Notes: generated from the sequence alone by a model not told the origin. 46,429 bases of DNA from Planctomycetaceae bacterium (GCA_024742875.1 JANSXP010000055.1:1-46429), one strand, 5' to 3'. Counted from the stretch's first letter, positions 24,026-34,502 are shown. Numbers and translations: made by a program.

Positions 24026-25666
24026 ATGACGCACACACTGTTGCTGCTGGCAGCCATCCTGCCCTTCGCTGGTGAATCCCCTGAGGCCGGCGACGCGCCC
24101 ACCTTTGCTGATGACGTGGCGGCCATCATTCACAGGCGGTGTTCCAGCTGCCATCGGCCTGGGTCATCGGCCCCGTTTTCTCTGCTGACTTATCAGGATG
24201 TGAGCCGGCACGCCGATACCATCGTGGTCGTGCTGGAAGATGGCTATATGCCTCCCTGGAAGCCCGTGGACCATGGTATTGCATTTGCGAACTCTCGCCG
24301 TTTGCCGGATGCCGAACAGCGAATTCTCAGGGAGTGGGTCAACGCGGGCAGTCCGGAGGGTGATCCGACGAAGACCCCTTTGCCACCAGAGTTTTCCGGC
24401 AGCTGGAAGCTGGGGCCGCCGGACATGGTCGTGAAAATGAATGGTCGGTTTCAGGTGCCGGCGGACGGTCCGGACATCTACCGCTCTTTTGTTTTTCCAG
24501 TGCAGCTGCCGGAAGACAAATGGGTGAAGGCCGTGGAACTGCGTCCGCGGGCGACGTCGGCCGTGCACCATGCCATCTTCTTTGTGGACACCACCGGTAA
24601 CGCTCGCAAACTCGATGGAGCCGATGGGCGGGCGGGGCTCACGGGGATGGGGTTTCTGGCCGATTTTGGCGGGAATACCGAGACTTCCTCACCCGACGGC
24701 AGGCCTCGGCCACGCGGACTTTTGCAGGGCGGCAAACTGCTGCAGCGCTTGCGTGGCAATTCGGACCGCGACGCACAGGCTACGCAGGTCAGCTCTGCGC
24801 TGCGGGGGCTCGGAGGCTATGTTCCCGGTTCTACGCCCAATCGCCTGCCCGGTGACCTGGCCATGTCGCTGCCACAGGGCAGTGACATCGTGATGCAGAC
24901 GCACTTCCATCCTTCCGGGCGTGTGGAAACCGAGCAGGCTGAGCTGGCCCTGTATTTTGCCGACAGGCCGCCTTCCCGGGAAATCGTGCCCATTATGGTT
25001 CCACCGATGTTTGGCTTTGGTGCCGATCTCAAAGTCCCGGCCGGGGAGGCAAACTATCGCCTCACAGATTCCATCACGCTGCCTGTGGACACACTGGCCG
25101 TCGGGGTCACTGGCCACGCTCATTACATCTGTCGGGCGATGAAACTGACCGCCACGCTGCCCGACGGCCGCTCCGTTGTGCTGCTGCAAATTGATGACTG
25201 GGACCTCGACTGGCAGGATCAGTATCAGTTTTCTCAGCCGCTGAGTCTGCCGGCTGGAACTGTCCTGAGATCGGACATTGTCTATGACAACTCGGCCGAC
25301 AATCCGCGCAATCCCCATCATCCACCGCAGGAGATACGCTGGGGGCGGGGATCCGCCGACGAAATGGGCAGCATGACGCTCACCACGATCGCTCTTCGCA
25401 AAGAGGATGAACGTCGGCTGCAGGCCGGCATGAGGCAGCACATTGTCTCACGGCTGGTCGATCGCAGCAGTGACGATCTTGTCCGCATGCTGATGCAGCT
25501 CGATGACGACGGTGATGGCATTCTTCTCGGTGCCGAAATCCCGCCTCGCATGACGGGGCGGACCTTTCGGATGATTGATGCCAATAACGACGGGGGCCTG
25601 GAAAAAAGTGAGCTTTCCCGCGCGCTGCAACTGCGAGACCAATTCCGCCGCAATCGCCAGCGCTAA
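24026..25666 (+). CDS. Copper type II monooxygenase-like protein with haem c motif and EF-hands
   Basis: 546 residues. A signal peptide (about 1-15) and one haem c motif CSSCH (39-43) are followed by a domain like the ascorbate-dependent (PHM/DBM-type) copper monooxygenases. The likely copper ligands are HH (181-182), HFH (293-295), GHAH (363-366) and a Met in DEMGSM (about 446-450). Two EF-hand-like loops close the protein: DDDGDGIL (493-500) and DANNDGGLEKSEL (518-530). The ATG at 24026 is preceded by GGAG at about 7 nt; the frame is open to 23837. It lies 58 bp before a redoxin gene. The natural substrate is unknown; this fused form is seen in planctomycetes. Confidence 0.85.
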   Translation: MTHTLLLLAAILPFAGESPEAGDAPTFADDVAAIIHRRCSSCHRPGSSAPFSLLTYQDVSRHADTIVVVLEDGYMPPWKPVDHGIAFANSRRLPDAEQRILREWVNAGSPEGDPTKTPLPPEFSGSWKLGPPDMVVKMNGRFQVPADGPDIYRSFVFPVQLPEDKWVKAVELRPRATSAVHHAIFFVDTTGNARKLDGADGRAGLTGMGFLADFGGNTETSSPDGRPRPRGLLQGGKLLQRLRGNSDRDAQATQVSSALRGLGGYVPGSTPNRLPGDLAMSLPQGSDIVMQTHFHPSGRVETEQAELALYFADRPPSREIVPIMVPPMFGFGADLKVPAGEANYRLTDSITLPVDTLAVGVTGHAHYICRAMKLTATLPDGRSVVLLQIDDWDLDWQDQYQFSQPLSLPAGTVLRSDIVYDNSADNPRNPHHPPQEIRWGRGSADEMGSMTLTTIALRKEDERRLQAGMRQHIVSRLVDRSSDDLVRMLMQLDDDGDGILLGAEIPPRMTGRTFRMIDANNDGGLEKSELSRALQLRDQFRRNRQR

Positions 25667-25724
25667 AACCTCTGTACCAGCATGCGACCCGGCAAACCAT
25701 TCACTGCGCGAAAGGAAATTCACC

Positions 25725-26294
25725 ATGATGCGAACACTTCTTTGCGGCATTCTGCTGCTGTGTTTCCAGACGTCCGTGCTGGCAGACACCGACTGGCGGT
25801 TTGTCGATATCGAGGGCAGCGAACATCGTCCCTTTGAGGATGATCGAACGTCGGCTGTGGTTGTCGTCTTCATCAGTACCGACTGTCCGATCGCCAACAG
25901 CTATCTGCCGCTGCTGCAGCGCATGGCGAACGAGGGGAAGGAATCGGGAATTCGTTTTTTTCTCGTGCATCCGCGTACTGATGTGACAGCAGAGCAGGCA
26001 CACGAGCATGCCCGGCGGTTTGCTGTTGATGTGCCGGTGATCATTGACCGGGATCTTGTCATATCACGGCGGCTGTTGGCAAAGACGACTCCGGAAGCCT
26101 TCGTACTGACAGCGGGGCAGCAGACCCCCGCTTATCGGGGACGCATTGACAATCGGTACGCGGGGTATGGCAGAAAACGAAGTGTGGCAACCAGCAGCGA
26201 TCTTGCAGACGCCATCCACGCGGTCGCGCAGGGAGATCTTCCGCAGGTGCGGCGGACGAAGTCCGTGGGCTGTCTGATTTCTTATCCGAAGTGA
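25725..26294 (+). CDS. Secreted thioredoxin-fold redoxin lacking CxxC
   Basis: 189 residues. A signal peptide (about 1-20) is followed by an AhpC/TSA-like domain with VVVFISTDCPIANSYLPLL. The usual CxxC or peroxidatic pair is replaced by a single DCPI cysteine. Later landmarks are FFLVHPRTDVTAEQAHEHARRF, TPEAFVL and a GRIDNRYAGYG segment near the end, plus a final Cys in SVGC. Resolving cysteines are not obvious, so it may bind metal or act with a partner. AAAGGA precedes the start at 25725; a second ATG follows at 25728. It is probably cotranscribed with the copper monooxygenase-like gene. Confidence 0.8.
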   Translation: MMRTLLCGILLLCFQTSVLADTDWRFVDIEGSEHRPFEDDRTSAVVVVFISTDCPIANSYLPLLQRMANEGKESGIRFFLVHPRTDVTAEQAHEHARRFAVDVPVIIDRDLVISRRLLAKTTPEAFVLTAGQQTPAYRGRIDNRYAGYGRKRSVATSSDLADAIHAVAQGDLPQVRRTKSVGCLISYPK

Positions 26295-26318
26295 AACACC
26301 GTCTGCCGTTGCTGATGA

Positions 26319-27053
26319 TCAGTCGCCGCTGGGAGCGGTCGGTCCTGCTGGCTGCGGCTTGCGTGGTGATTCCGGGATAGGGCGAATGCGGATGTTCCGA
26401 AACGAAACGTGCCGGGGTTTCTCAGGCGATTTTTTTACACCGTGCACCTGCAGTGCGATGACGCCGCGCGGGTAGCGCTGGAAAGCGTCTGCGTCCGTCA
26501 CGTCGCCGATGGGCTGATCGTTGATCCACGTTCGGATCCGCGGTCCCTCGGCCTGAATTCGGACGCGATTCCATTCACCATTTTTCATCACCTTGTGGCT
26601 GATCAGCTGGTCTTTGGGGGTGATCCAGCCCTTGTTGCCCTGGCCGAAAACATGGCCCGAACGTCCTGGTGATTTGCCCAGATCCACCTGAGGTCCGTGA
26701 ATTGACGGGCGAGTCTGCCCCCGATCGTTGACGCGTGTCAGCTGAGTCCGAATCTGCACGCCGGAGTTCAGATCGGTGTCGTGCAGACGGACTTCCAGTT
26801 CCAGCTCAAAATCGTCCCAGGTCTTCGTGGTGTGCAGGAAGTGTGTCTGGCTGGTACTTGTGCCGACAATGACGCCTTCCCTCACGGCAAACTGCCCGTT
26901 GCCACGGGACGCCTTCCAGCCTGCGAGGTTCTCACCGCGGAATAGCCACGTCCAGTCATCTGAGGCTGGTTCCATTGATGCCTGCGCGGCGACAAGAAAG
27001 GTGAAAGCTCGAATCACGTGGGCAAACGGACAGATGGGGATGGCGAGGCTCAT
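26319..27053 (-). CDS. DUF1080 secreted glycosidase-like protein
   Basis: 244 residues. A signal peptide (about 1-25) is followed by DUF1080 (3-keto-disaccharide hydrolase/concanavalin-like fold): WTWLFRGENLAGWKAS, a run with GVIVGTS, FELELEVRLHDTDLNSGVQIRT, then GEWNRVRIQAEG and INDQPIGDVTD. The ATG at 27053 has AAAGGA 6 nt upstream; the frame is open to 27125. It lies 52 bp downstream of the Gfo/Idh/MocA oxidoreductase gene, a common planctomycete pairing in carbohydrate catabolism. It is the last gene of the minus-strand sulfatase unit and meets the redoxin gene tail to tail with a 24-bp gap. Confidence 0.88.
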   Translation of the reverse strand: MSLAIPICPFAHVIRAFTFLVAAQASMEPASDDWTWLFRGENLAGWKASRGNGQFAVREGVIVGTSTSQTHFLHTTKTWDDFELELEVRLHDTDLNSGVQIRTQLTRVNDRGQTRPSIHGPQVDLGKSPGRSGHVFGQGNKGWITPKDQLISHKVMKNGEWNRVRIQAEGPRIRTWINDQPIGDVTDADAFQRYPRGVIALQVHGVKKSPEKPRHVSFRNIRIRPIPESPRKPQPAGPTAPSGD

Positions 27054-27105
27054 GGGGGATCCTTTCACGTGTGTGATCAACGCTCGAGCGAACGCATACA
27101 GGCGG

Positions 27106-28374
27106 CTAAACCTGTGGCAGGGCAAATTCCGGACGGCGTTGTTTGTTCAGCAGGCGGCTGGCCTGGACATCGTTTACAATCTGCTCCTGCTCGGCATCCC
27201 AGTGGATGGTGCGGCCGGTAATACGGCAGACGTTAATCAGGTGAGCGACGCTGGTGACCAGATGACCGACCTCGACGGAAGCGTTGGGGGCTTCGCGACT
27301 GGCGATGCAGTCCAGCCAGTTGGCGACGTGCGATTCTGTTTCGGATCCGGTGAATGGCGCCAGCAGGTTGCGTGGATTGCTGGCGAATCGCCCTCGATTG
27401 ATTTCCATCTTTCCCCGTTCACCGATGAAAATGCCGCCAAACGCGGGCCCGGATGTGCTTTCCAGCCGGATCACGGTGCCATCCGGGTAGTGGATTCTGA
27501 CGCCGCGGTCGTGAACCTGCGCCGATTCTGTGGTGGGCTCAATCCGTACGGGGGCCACGCGATCCCAGCCCATGGCCAGATGCACCATGTCCAAAGCGTG
27601 CGCACCACGATCGCAGATGGACCCTCCGGTAAATGGGGCGTAGCGTCGCCAGCGCCGATGCAGGTCTTCGTGGTAGTCGAGCAGACGCGCCTGATCACAG
27701 AAACGATTCCAGTCCATGCCATCCGGCACCGCCTGTGGTGGCAGATCACTGACAGGCCGGGAAGACGTCATTTTTTTGACGAGGATCGTGTTGACCTTTC
27801 CCAGGCCCCCTTTGCGGACAAACTCACACGCGTATTGATTCACGGGTGTGCTTCGCTGCTGAGTGCCGACCTGCAGCACCCGCTGATACTTCTTGACGGC
27901 GTTGACCAGGGCGCGGCCTTCCGGGATGCTGAAGCTGAGCGGCTTTTCTGCGTAGACATCAAGGCCCCGTGCGCAGGCCATGATGGCAGCTCGCACCCGC
28001 ACGTGGTCGGGAGTGGCAATCATCAGCGCATCAATGTCTTCCTGCTGCAGCAGATCTTCGTAGTTCTGATAGCGGCGCCACGATTTCGCGGTCGGGCTGT
28101 TGGAGGGTTCTGCTGCGAGCACGTCAATTTGCGGCAGGAAACAGTCGCTCACCGCCACCAGTTGTGCGCGATGGGCTTCGCGTGCAAGCGCCCGTGTCAG
28201 CCATTTGGCGCGTGTCCCCGCGCCGATAAGGCCAACACGCGAAGGGGGGCGCGCGGCATCGCCGGCAGCAAAGATGCCGGCAGCCAGCGGACCGGCAGCG
28301 ATGGCGGCCCCCATTGCTTTTATGGTCATGCGGCGGGAGGTGTGTGGCGCCGCATGAGGTACGTTGTGTGTCAT
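27106..28374 (-). CDS. Gfo/Idh/MocA family oxidoreductase, probably exported
   Basis: 422 residues. A twin-arginine leader is likely ([20 protein letters not shown], about 14-33). The NAD(P)-binding Rossmann motif GLIGAGTRA follows, then the family's catalytic EKP ([10 protein letters not shown]) and the C-terminal domain with [11 protein letters not shown], which recalls the HDIAHH-like segment of the family. This family oxidises or reduces sugars and cyclitols. The start at 28374 lacks a clear Shine-Dalgarno sequence; an internal Met at residue 16 would cut into the leader. Neighbours are a sulfatase upstream and DUF1080 downstream on the same strand, so a role in breakdown of sulfated glycans is plausible. 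Confidence 0.9.
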   Translation of the reverse strand: MTHNVPHAAPHTSRRMTIKAMGAAIAAGPLAAGIFAAGDAARPPSRVGLIGAGTRAKWLTRALAREAHRAQLVAVSDCFLPQIDVLAAEPSNSPTAKSWRRYQNYEDLLQQEDIDALMIATPDHVRVRAAIMACARGLDVYAEKPLSFSIPEGRALVNAVKKYQRVLQVGTQQRSTPVNQYACEFVRKGGLGKVNTILVKKMTSSRPVSDLPPQAVPDGMDWNRFCDQARLLDYHEDLHRRWRRYAPFTGGSICDRGAHALDMVHLAMGWDRVAPVRIEPTTESAQVHDRGVRIHYPDGTVIRLESTSGPAFGGIFIGERGKMEINRGRFASNPRNLLAPFTGSETESHVANWLDCIASREAPNASVEVGHLVTSVAHLINVCRITGRTIHWDAEQEQIVNDVQASRLLNKQRRPEFALPQV

Positions 28375-28442
28375 CGCAGTGGGATCAGTCTGGTGAAAAT
28401 GTCGGGTGAAAGTGTCGGGGGCTTCAGAATCTGCGCCGTCGT

Positions 28443-29975
28443 CTATTTCCGGTTTTTGCGTTTGTCGGCTTTCTCTTGAGGGCGTTTCGGTTTTTGCGGA
28501 CGGCTGTTGAGTGCACCGCCCTGTCGGCTGGGCAGCGGTTCCACGACCTGCTCGCGTGTTGGCAGCAGGCTTGACAGGCGTGACTGCAGCTGCGCGAACT
28601 CAGGATTGCCGGACTGGTTGGCCCACTCGTGCGGGTCGGTCGTGCGATCGTACAGTTCGGTCGTTCCATCCCAGTAGCGAATGAATCGGGCAGACTCTGT
28701 GCGGACGGACATATGACCGTCGTAAACGGTAATCGCCGGATGAGACCAGGGTGCGGTCACGTCCCGCAGCAGTGGCAGCAGCGAATGACCGTCGAGATGG
28801 GCTGGCTGCTTCAGGTCCGCAAGATCCGCCAGTGTCGGATAAAGATCCAGCAGGGACACCGGCCGTGTGCAGACCTGCTCAGGCTGTGTGACGCCAGGTA
28901 CGCGGAACATCAACACACTGTCGGTGGCCTCCTCCCACAGCGTCGCTTTGGTCCAGTTTCGTTTTTCTCCCAGATGAAATCCGTGATCGCTGATCAGCAC
29001 CACGATGGTGGAATCTCGATGGGGACTGTTCTCCAGAGCCTTGAGCACACGTCCCATGTGGAAATCGGAAAACGAAACGCTCGCCAGATACCCCTGAATG
29101 GCCTGCTTCAGCAGTCCGTTGTCGCGGACTTTATCGTCCCAGCCGGTGTTCACCAGCTTCTGTCCAAACAGAGGGATGTCGTCGAGGTCGTTCGTGCGAA
29201 TCGGGGGCAGCTGGATTTCCTCAATGGGATAAAGGTCCAGATACTTCTGTGGGACATACCACGGATAGTGCGGATGAAACAAACCGCAGGAGATGAAGAA
29301 CGGCTTGTCGTGTTTCTGCTGGATCGCTTCGATTGCAGCGTCCGCCAGTCGTTTATCGCTCATCTGGTCTTCCGCCAGATGCGTGGCGCCCCAGTCCCGC
29401 TCCGTCACTCTGCCGCCGCCGCTTTGCGCGATGCCGTTCAGAGGAGCGCCCGGTGGCGGTGGTGTCCGCTTGTGATTCATCGTGGCGTCAAATTCCACGC
29501 CGGTGTCGTATCCGTGGGACACCTTGCCGAATTTGGTGATCCAGTAACCACTATCCTGAAACGTTTTAAACAGTGACGGCAGCCCGTGCAGCACTTTGCT
29601 CTCACTGACGCGCACCCCGTTGCGGGAAACACCGGATTTCCACGGCGCGACGCCGGACAAAAACGCGGTTCGCGACGGACAGCACACCGGGCTGGCCGTG
29701 TAGGCGTTGTGAAACAGAACTCCCTGCTGCGCCAGCCGTTGAATATTGGGGGCAACCACACGGCCCGAGTAACGCGTCGGATCTTCCAGCAGCCAGGTAT
29801 TCAGGTCGTCGACAATCAGCAGCAGCACATTCATCGGCCGCTCACCTGCCGTGGACGCTGCCACTGACCCTGACGGATTGAGCAGGCACAGGCTGGTTGC
29901 CGTGATGAGCAAACCACGTCTGAGCAGCCCTCTGACAGTTCCCAGGTGGCGAAACGTGTTTTCTGTGTGTTGCAT
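28443..29975 (-). CDS. Sulfatase, iduronate-2-sulfatase-like
   Basis: 510 residues. An N-terminal hydrophobic leader (about 20-40) is followed by a sulfatase domain with the metal-binding LLIVDDLN and the formylglycine site [11 protein letters not shown] (C98; C-x-P-S-R form). Later motifs are [11 protein letters not shown], the metal site SDHGFHLGE and [14 protein letters not shown]. The [14 protein letters not shown] region and overall order are like the iduronate/choline-sulfatase branch. It hydrolyses a sulfate ester, exact substrate unknown. No sulfatase-maturing enzyme lies in the window. Its start is 6 bp from the stop of the next upstream sulfatase gene, so they are cotranscribed. Confidence 0.92.
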   Translation of the reverse strand: MQHTENTFRHLGTVRGLLRRGLLITATSLCLLNPSGSVAASTAGERPMNVLLLIVDDLNTWLLEDPTRYSGRVVAPNIQRLAQQGVLFHNAYTASPVCCPSRTAFLSGVAPWKSGVSRNGVRVSESKVLHGLPSLFKTFQDSGYWITKFGKVSHGYDTGVEFDATMNHKRTPPPPGAPLNGIAQSGGGRVTERDWGATHLAEDQMSDKRLADAAIEAIQQKHDKPFFISCGLFHPHYPWYVPQKYLDLYPIEEIQLPPIRTNDLDDIPLFGQKLVNTGWDDKVRDNGLLKQAIQGYLASVSFSDFHMGRVLKALENSPHRDSTIVVLISDHGFHLGEKRNWTKATLWEEATDSVLMFRVPGVTQPEQVCTRPVSLLDLYPTLADLADLKQPAHLDGHSLLPLLRDVTAPWSHPAITVYDGHMSVRTESARFIRYWDGTTELYDRTTDPHEWANQSGNPEFAQLQSRLSSLLPTREQVVEPLPSRQGGALNSRPQKPKRPQEKADKRKNRK

Positions 29976-29981
29976 ACCGTG

Positions 29982-31391
29982 TTACTTTCGGTTCCTGTTG
30001 CCCTGGGATGTTTGATCAACCGTCTCCGGCAGCCGCCCGATGGGACGTTTCGTCGCTTCCAGCTGAGTGACGGCCGCCTGCATTCTCTGTCGCAAATCCC
30101 GCACGATGTCCGGATGCCGAGCCGAGACATCCTGCGTCTCTCCCGGATCTGCCTGCAGGTCAAACAAAGAACCTGCCGCCGCAGCAGGACGCTGGCCTTC
30201 ACGTCCGCTTTTGCCTCCGGGTTTCAGTCGTTTTGTCAGCAGTTTCCAGCGACCCTGACGGATCACGGAGCCAGGGACGATGAACGAATCGTGGATGGGC
30301 TGTTGCAGCTGGATGCCCTTGAGATAGGGCACCAGGGAGCGGCCGTCGATCGTGCGATCGGTTGGTACCGCAGCGCCGGCCAGTTCACAAAACGTTGGCA
30401 GCAGGTCAATGATTCCCGTGATCTGACTATTGGTGGAGCCGGCGGCAATGACGTTTGGCCAGCGGATAATACAGGGAACGCGTATGCCCCCTTCAAAGTC
30501 TGTCCACTTGCCGTCACGAAACGGACCGGCGTCACCACCGTTGATTCCCAGGACGGGCCCATTGTCTGATGCAAAGACGAACAGCGTGTTGTCGGCGATC
30601 CCCTGCTGTTTGAGCGTTTCCAGCAACTCGCCCACCTGCCAGTCGATTTCGCGGATGACATCACCGTATATTCCTCGCGACGACGTGCCCTTGAAACGTT
30701 CGCCCGGCAACCAGGGCGTATGAGGCAGCGGAGAGGCGTAATACAGAAAGAAGGGTCCATCTTTGCTGGTCCTGACAAAGTCTTTCGCCGCGTCCAGCAG
30801 TCGGCTTGAGTACTGGCCATCCGTCTTGTGTTTGACGGACTCCACTCGTGTGCGATCGCGATAAAGTCCCGTGCCCTGTTCGAGGTCGGTCAGAAATCCG
30901 AAAAACTCATCAAACCCGTGGTGCACGGGATGGAAGGCCTCCCACTCGCCCAGGTGCCATTTGCCAATGATGGCCGTGCGATAGCCAGCGGAATGCAGCA
31001 GTTCTGCGGTTGTGATTTCATTGTCGTGAATACCAATGCGATCTTTGGCGTAGATGACTTTGGTGCTGCCAGCGCGGTGGGCATGGCAGCCCGTCATAAA
31101 TGCCAGTCGGGTGGGGGAGCAGCGCTGATGTACATAGAAGTCGGTGAACTTCATGCCTTCGCGACACAATTGATCGATATGCGGCGTCTGCAGAGACGTT
31201 GATCCGAAGCATCCCAGATCGCCGTACCCCTGATCGTCCGTCAGGAACACGACGATATTTGGCGCCGCCTGCTGCCGTTCCCCCGCGCAGATCGAACGCA
31301 GGCTGACGGGCATGGCCGCGACCAGAAGCAGGCAGACACAGGCCGCCCGTTTTGGCCACATCCGCATCGCCATGCCGTGCCCGCCGTTCAT
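29982..31391 (-). CDS. Sulfatase, arylsulfatase-type
   Basis: 469 residues from the ATG at 31391; upstream starts at 31427 or 31466 are possible because no Shine-Dalgarno sequence decides. An N-terminal hydrophobic leader (about 12-30) is followed by NIVVFLTDDQGYGDLGCFGS. The formylglycine site is CSPTRLAFMTG (C91 from this start, C-x-P-x-R). Then come IIGKWHLG and the metal-binding segment ASDNGP. The family hydrolyses sulfate esters of carbohydrates or aromatics. It is the first gene of the 31391-26319 minus-strand unit and diverges from the Spondin_N gene across about 300 bp. Confidence 0.9.
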   Translation of the reverse strand: MNGGHGMAMRMWPKRAACVCLLLVAAMPVSLRSICAGERQQAAPNIVVFLTDDQGYGDLGCFGSTSLQTPHIDQLCREGMKFTDFYVHQRCSPTRLAFMTGCHAHRAGSTKVIYAKDRIGIHDNEITTAELLHSAGYRTAIIGKWHLGEWEAFHPVHHGFDEFFGFLTDLEQGTGLYRDRTRVESVKHKTDGQYSSRLLDAAKDFVRTSKDGPFFLYYASPLPHTPWLPGERFKGTSSRGIYGDVIREIDWQVGELLETLKQQGIADNTLFVFASDNGPVLGINGGDAGPFRDGKWTDFEGGIRVPCIIRWPNVIAAGSTNSQITGIIDLLPTFCELAGAAVPTDRTIDGRSLVPYLKGIQLQQPIHDSFIVPGSVIRQGRWKLLTKRLKPGGKSGREGQRPAAAAGSLFDLQADPGETQDVSARHPDIVRDLRQRMQAAVTQLEATKRPIGRLPETVDQTSQGNRNRK

Positions 31392-31693
31392 ATCGGTTGG
31401 CTTTCTGTCAAACAGGTTTGGAAGCATCGTCGGTCGTTTGTGAATCACGCAGGGAATCCTGCACACGCATTGTGGGCTGGTCGCAGCTTCCGGGCTCGCT
31501 GCGTGAGACGCGTTACGGACACGAAGCAGAGTCGGCTTTTGCGAAATTTGTCAGGTAAGACGGGCGGGCAGTGAGCATTCAATGCGGCATCGTCCGTGAA
31601 GTCGGAGCGCTCTTTTATTATTCGCTCAATGCTTCGATCTTCACGCCAGCTTATTTGCCGCAAGGCATATTCATCATTTAAGGATTTGTAAAC

Positions 31694-32680
31694 GTGAAGA
31701 CAAACATCTTCAGAGGTTCGATCAAATTGGCTTTGATCTCCCTCGCCACAACAGGACTGCTCCGCGCTCAGGGACCTGGAGTCCCCGTGACAGTCACCAT
31801 TGAAAACATTGCGCCGTCTGACGGCGTGGCGCTCACTCCGGTCTGGGTGGGTTTTCACACGGGTAGCTTCGACAGCTACAACGGCGGACTGCGGTCCCTG
31901 CCGGCACTGGAACGACTGGCGGAAGACGGCAACAACGCGGTCATCAGTGCCCAGTTCAACGACTTTGACCCGGTCAATGGCGGCTACACGTTTGTCGACA
32001 ACAGTGGCAGTCAGCCTCGCAGCCGACTGGTCCGCACGGGCGATCTGAACGACGTCAACCGTCAGGATGCGACCCTGGGCGGTGCGCCGCTGCTGCCTGG
32101 AGATTCGGCCTCGCAGCAGTTCGTTCTGCTGACCGACGGCTCCAATGACTTCTTTTCGTATGCCTCGATGGTGCTGCCGACGAATGATTTTTTCGTGGCA
32201 AACGGCAATCCCACGGCTCACGATATTTCTGCGATCCTGGCCACCGGTGGGCAGATCACCTTTCTGATTGGCACCCCCAACGGTGGTGTCAATGACGCCG
32301 GCACCGAGCGTGAAGACTTTGGTACGTCCGCTGGCAATCCGCTGTTTCCTGGTCGCAATCTGCCTGCCGGACAGTCCGGCCCGGACGTCGGTCGTCGCAC
32401 GCGTCGTCCCATTACCAATGTGGTGGACGATGCATTCGCCGCGTTTGTGGATCGCGTCCTGCAGGTGCGCATTGCCGTTACAGAACTGAACCTCGAGATC
32501 CTCAATCGCATCGTGGATCGATTTCCTGTGCTCGAACGCGTGCTGGGACGAAGCATTTCCCGCCTGGAGGGGCGACTGGCCCGTCTGGAGTCTCAGGAGG
32601 TAAATACCGATGGGTTCAATTTCAATGAGTACGATGGCGGAATCGCACGCGTGACGATCACCGCTGATATCACGCCGTAG
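31694..32680 (+). CDS. Spondin_N domain secreted protein
   Basis: 328 residues. A signal peptide (about 1-25) is followed by a Spondin_N domain (about 30-230; VTVTIENIAPSDGVALTPVWVGFHTGSFDSYNGG, then LLTDGSNDFFSYASMVLPTNDFFVANGN). The rest includes a predicted helical/coiled segment (AAFVDRVLQVRIAVTELNLEILNRI) before a final beta region. Spondin_N domains bind matrix components in animals; in bacteria they are found in marine groups and their role is unclear. It starts with GTG at 31694 and has AAGGA at about 9 nt upstream. A strong terminator follows at 32729. It sits alone on the plus strand between two sulfatase genes. Confidence 0.85.
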   Translation: MKTNIFRGSIKLALISLATTGLLRAQGPGVPVTVTIENIAPSDGVALTPVWVGFHTGSFDSYNGGLRSLPALERLAEDGNNAVISAQFNDFDPVNGGYTFVDNSGSQPRSRLVRTGDLNDVNRQDATLGGAPLLPGDSASQQFVLLTDGSNDFFSYASMVLPTNDFFVANGNPTAHDISAILATGGQITFLIGTPNGGVNDAGTEREDFGTSAGNPLFPGRNLPAGQSGPDVGRRTRRPITNVVDDAFAAFVDRVLQVRIAVTELNLEILNRIVDRFPVLERVLGRSISRLEGRLARLESQEVNTDGFNFNEYDGGIARVTITADITP

Positions 32681-32728
32681 GCCGTCTGCCGCGGGATTCA
32701 CGTGCTGAACAGAGGAAAACGCCCCCGG

Positions 32729-32759
32729 GACCGTCGCAGATTTCTGCGGCGGTCTTTCG
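32729..32759 (+). terminator. Intrinsic terminator after the Spondin_N gene
   Basis: GACCGTCGCAG (32729-32739) pairs with CTGCGGCGGTC (32744-32754) over 11 positions (one G-T pair) around a 4-base loop, followed by TTTCG. It lies 49 bp past the stop and faces the end of a sulfatase gene on the other strand. Confidence 0.7.
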
Positions 32760-32801
32760 TATGGCACCTCGGTGGTGCCGCGATCTGTGCTGGCCTGATG
32801 T

Positions 32802-34250
32802 TTAGTCGTCATCGTTTGACCTGGCCACTCCTGCGGGACGCGTACTGCTACGCAGCTGTTTTTGAAAATCCGTCAACCGCCGTTTCAGTCGGGCGGCTGT
32901 GTCCGGGTGCTGGTCGATGATGTTGTTCAGTTCACCGGGATCGGCCTGCAGGTTGACCAGCGTCTCGCGTGCCTGACGAGTTCTGTCGTCCGCTTCCGAT
33001 GACTGTTTGCGTCGCGACAGTTTTTCTGTGGCCACGCGGTACTTCCAGTGCCCCTCACGAATGGCCTGAACGCCGCGCCCGCGCAGATAAAAAAGGGCAT
33101 CGTGCGGAGAACGCGCCAGCGGATTGCCGGAAAGCAGGGGCCAGATGTTCCGTCCGTCAATGACCCGGTCACCAGGAATGCCTGCGCCAGCAAGGTCAGC
33201 CAGAGTTGGCAGAAGATCCATCACCGTAACAGGTTCTGCGCAGGTCGCGTCGGCCGGAATGGTCCCCGGCCAGCGAGCGACAAATGGCACCCGCACGCCA
33301 CCTTCAAGAGTCGAGCCCTTGCCGCCGGAGAGATGTCCAGCGCTGCCGCCTTTGCCCGTGTTGGGACCGTTGTCGGATGTGAAGACGACGAGCGTATTGT
33401 CATCAATCTGCAGTTGCTTGAGGGCTTTGAGGATTTCGCCCGTGCTCCAGTCGAGTTCCTCAATGGTGTCGCCATACAGGCCACGTCCACTGCGTCCGGC
33501 GAATTCCGGCGAGGTGTGCAGCGGAATATGCGGCATGTTGTGGGCCAGATACAGGAAAAACGGGCGATCCCTGTTCTGCTTGATAAAGGCAACCGCTTCT
33601 TTTGTGTATCGCTGCGTGAACTGCGTCTGATCGGCCGGCACTTCAATCACCAGGTTGTTGCGAATCAGCGGGCAGGCGGCGGTCTTCTGTTTGACGATAC
33701 CCTCGCGCGTACAGCCTTCTCGAAAAACACAGTCTGCGGCGTACTGTTTGATGTTCGGATCGTAGAACTGACTGTTGGACGATGGTGTTCCGTACCAGTA
33801 ATCGAAGCCGTGGTTCAGCGGCTGGAAGATGTCCTGATTGCCCAGATGCCATTTGCCAATCAGAGCGGTGGCGTAGCCCTGTGTCTGCAGGATTTCCGGC
33901 AGTGTGATTTCATCCGGATTCAGTCCTGTGTTGTGACGTGGGAACAGCACTCCGCCAATGCCCACTCTTGTGGGGTGGCATCCGGTCAGCAGTGCTGCGC
34001 GAGTCGGACTGCAAACCGGCGAAACATAAAAGCTGTTCAGGCGAATGCCTTCTGCCGCCATACGGTCGATGGCGGGCGTCGCAATGTCGCTCGCGCCAAA
34101 GCACGCCACATCTCCGTATCCGAGATCATCCGCCAGAATAACGATGAAGCTGGGTTTGCGAGCGTCCGCAGCGCAGGACGGAGCGAGCAAAAGACTACAG
34201 GTCGCCAGAGCAAAAGACATTCGCGGGATAGGTGAAGGAAGGATCGTCAT
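32802..34250 (-). CDS. Sulfatase, arylsulfatase-type (second)
   Basis: 482 residues from the ATG at 34250; the ATG at 34220, which begins a signal peptide ending [11 protein letters not shown] (possibly a lipobox), is an equal candidate. It has [21 protein letters not shown], the formylglycine site [11 protein letters not shown] (about C80 from the first start), ALIGKWHLG and [12 protein letters not shown]. It hydrolyses sulfate esters. This is the most upstream of the three sulfatases and is separated from the others by the oppositely oriented Spondin_N gene, so it has its own promoter. Confidence 0.9.
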   Translation of the reverse strand: MTILPSPIPRMSFALATCSLLLAPSCAADARKPSFIVILADDLGYGDVACFGASDIATPAIDRMAAEGIRLNSFYVSPVCSPTRAALLTGCHPTRVGIGGVLFPRHNTGLNPDEITLPEILQTQGYATALIGKWHLGNQDIFQPLNHGFDYWYGTPSSNSQFYDPNIKQYAADCVFREGCTREGIVKQKTAACPLIRNNLVIEVPADQTQFTQRYTKEAVAFIKQNRDRPFFLYLAHNMPHIPLHTSPEFAGRSGRGLYGDTIEELDWSTGEILKALKQLQIDDNTLVVFTSDNGPNTGKGGSAGHLSGGKGSTLEGGVRVPFVARWPGTIPADATCAEPVTVMDLLPTLADLAGAGIPGDRVIDGRNIWPLLSGNPLARSPHDALFYLRGRGVQAIREGHWKYRVATEKLSRRKQSSEADDRTRQARETLVNLQADPGELNNIIDQHPDTAARLKRRLTDFQKQLRSSTRPAGVARSNDDD

Positions 34251-34502
34251 GGGGGGGCTTTGTCGTCTCGCGGTCGCCTGAAGAGCCAGCGGCCGGTATG
34301 CCGAATGGCCCACCCGTCCGTTAACAGGATTCCTCCAGATTCAGGCCGATTCGCCGGAAGTTACACGTCAGGGGCAACTGCGGGCACAAATATGTGCAGG
34401 CCCGGTCCCCCGAATTCTGTCCATTTGGGCAATCCAGCCGATGGAGCGGAGCATCCCGGCAGCGACTGCGTAGCAGTGTCAGACAATCCTGCGGAGATCC
34501 CC

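Noticed and set aside
31445-32812. 455-codon minus-strand frame
   Set aside because: It mirrors the Spondin_N gene, which has a signal peptide, a recognised domain and a terminator on the plus strand. Mirror frames are common in this G/C-rich third-position sequence.
32702-32920. 72-codon plus-strand frame with an RRRFLRRSF start
   Set aside because: It crosses the intrinsic terminator and the end of the opposing sulfatase gene; the twin-arginine look is coincidental.
33048-34235. 395-codon plus-strand frame
   Set aside because: Antisense to a well-supported sulfatase; no motif, no ribosome-binding site.
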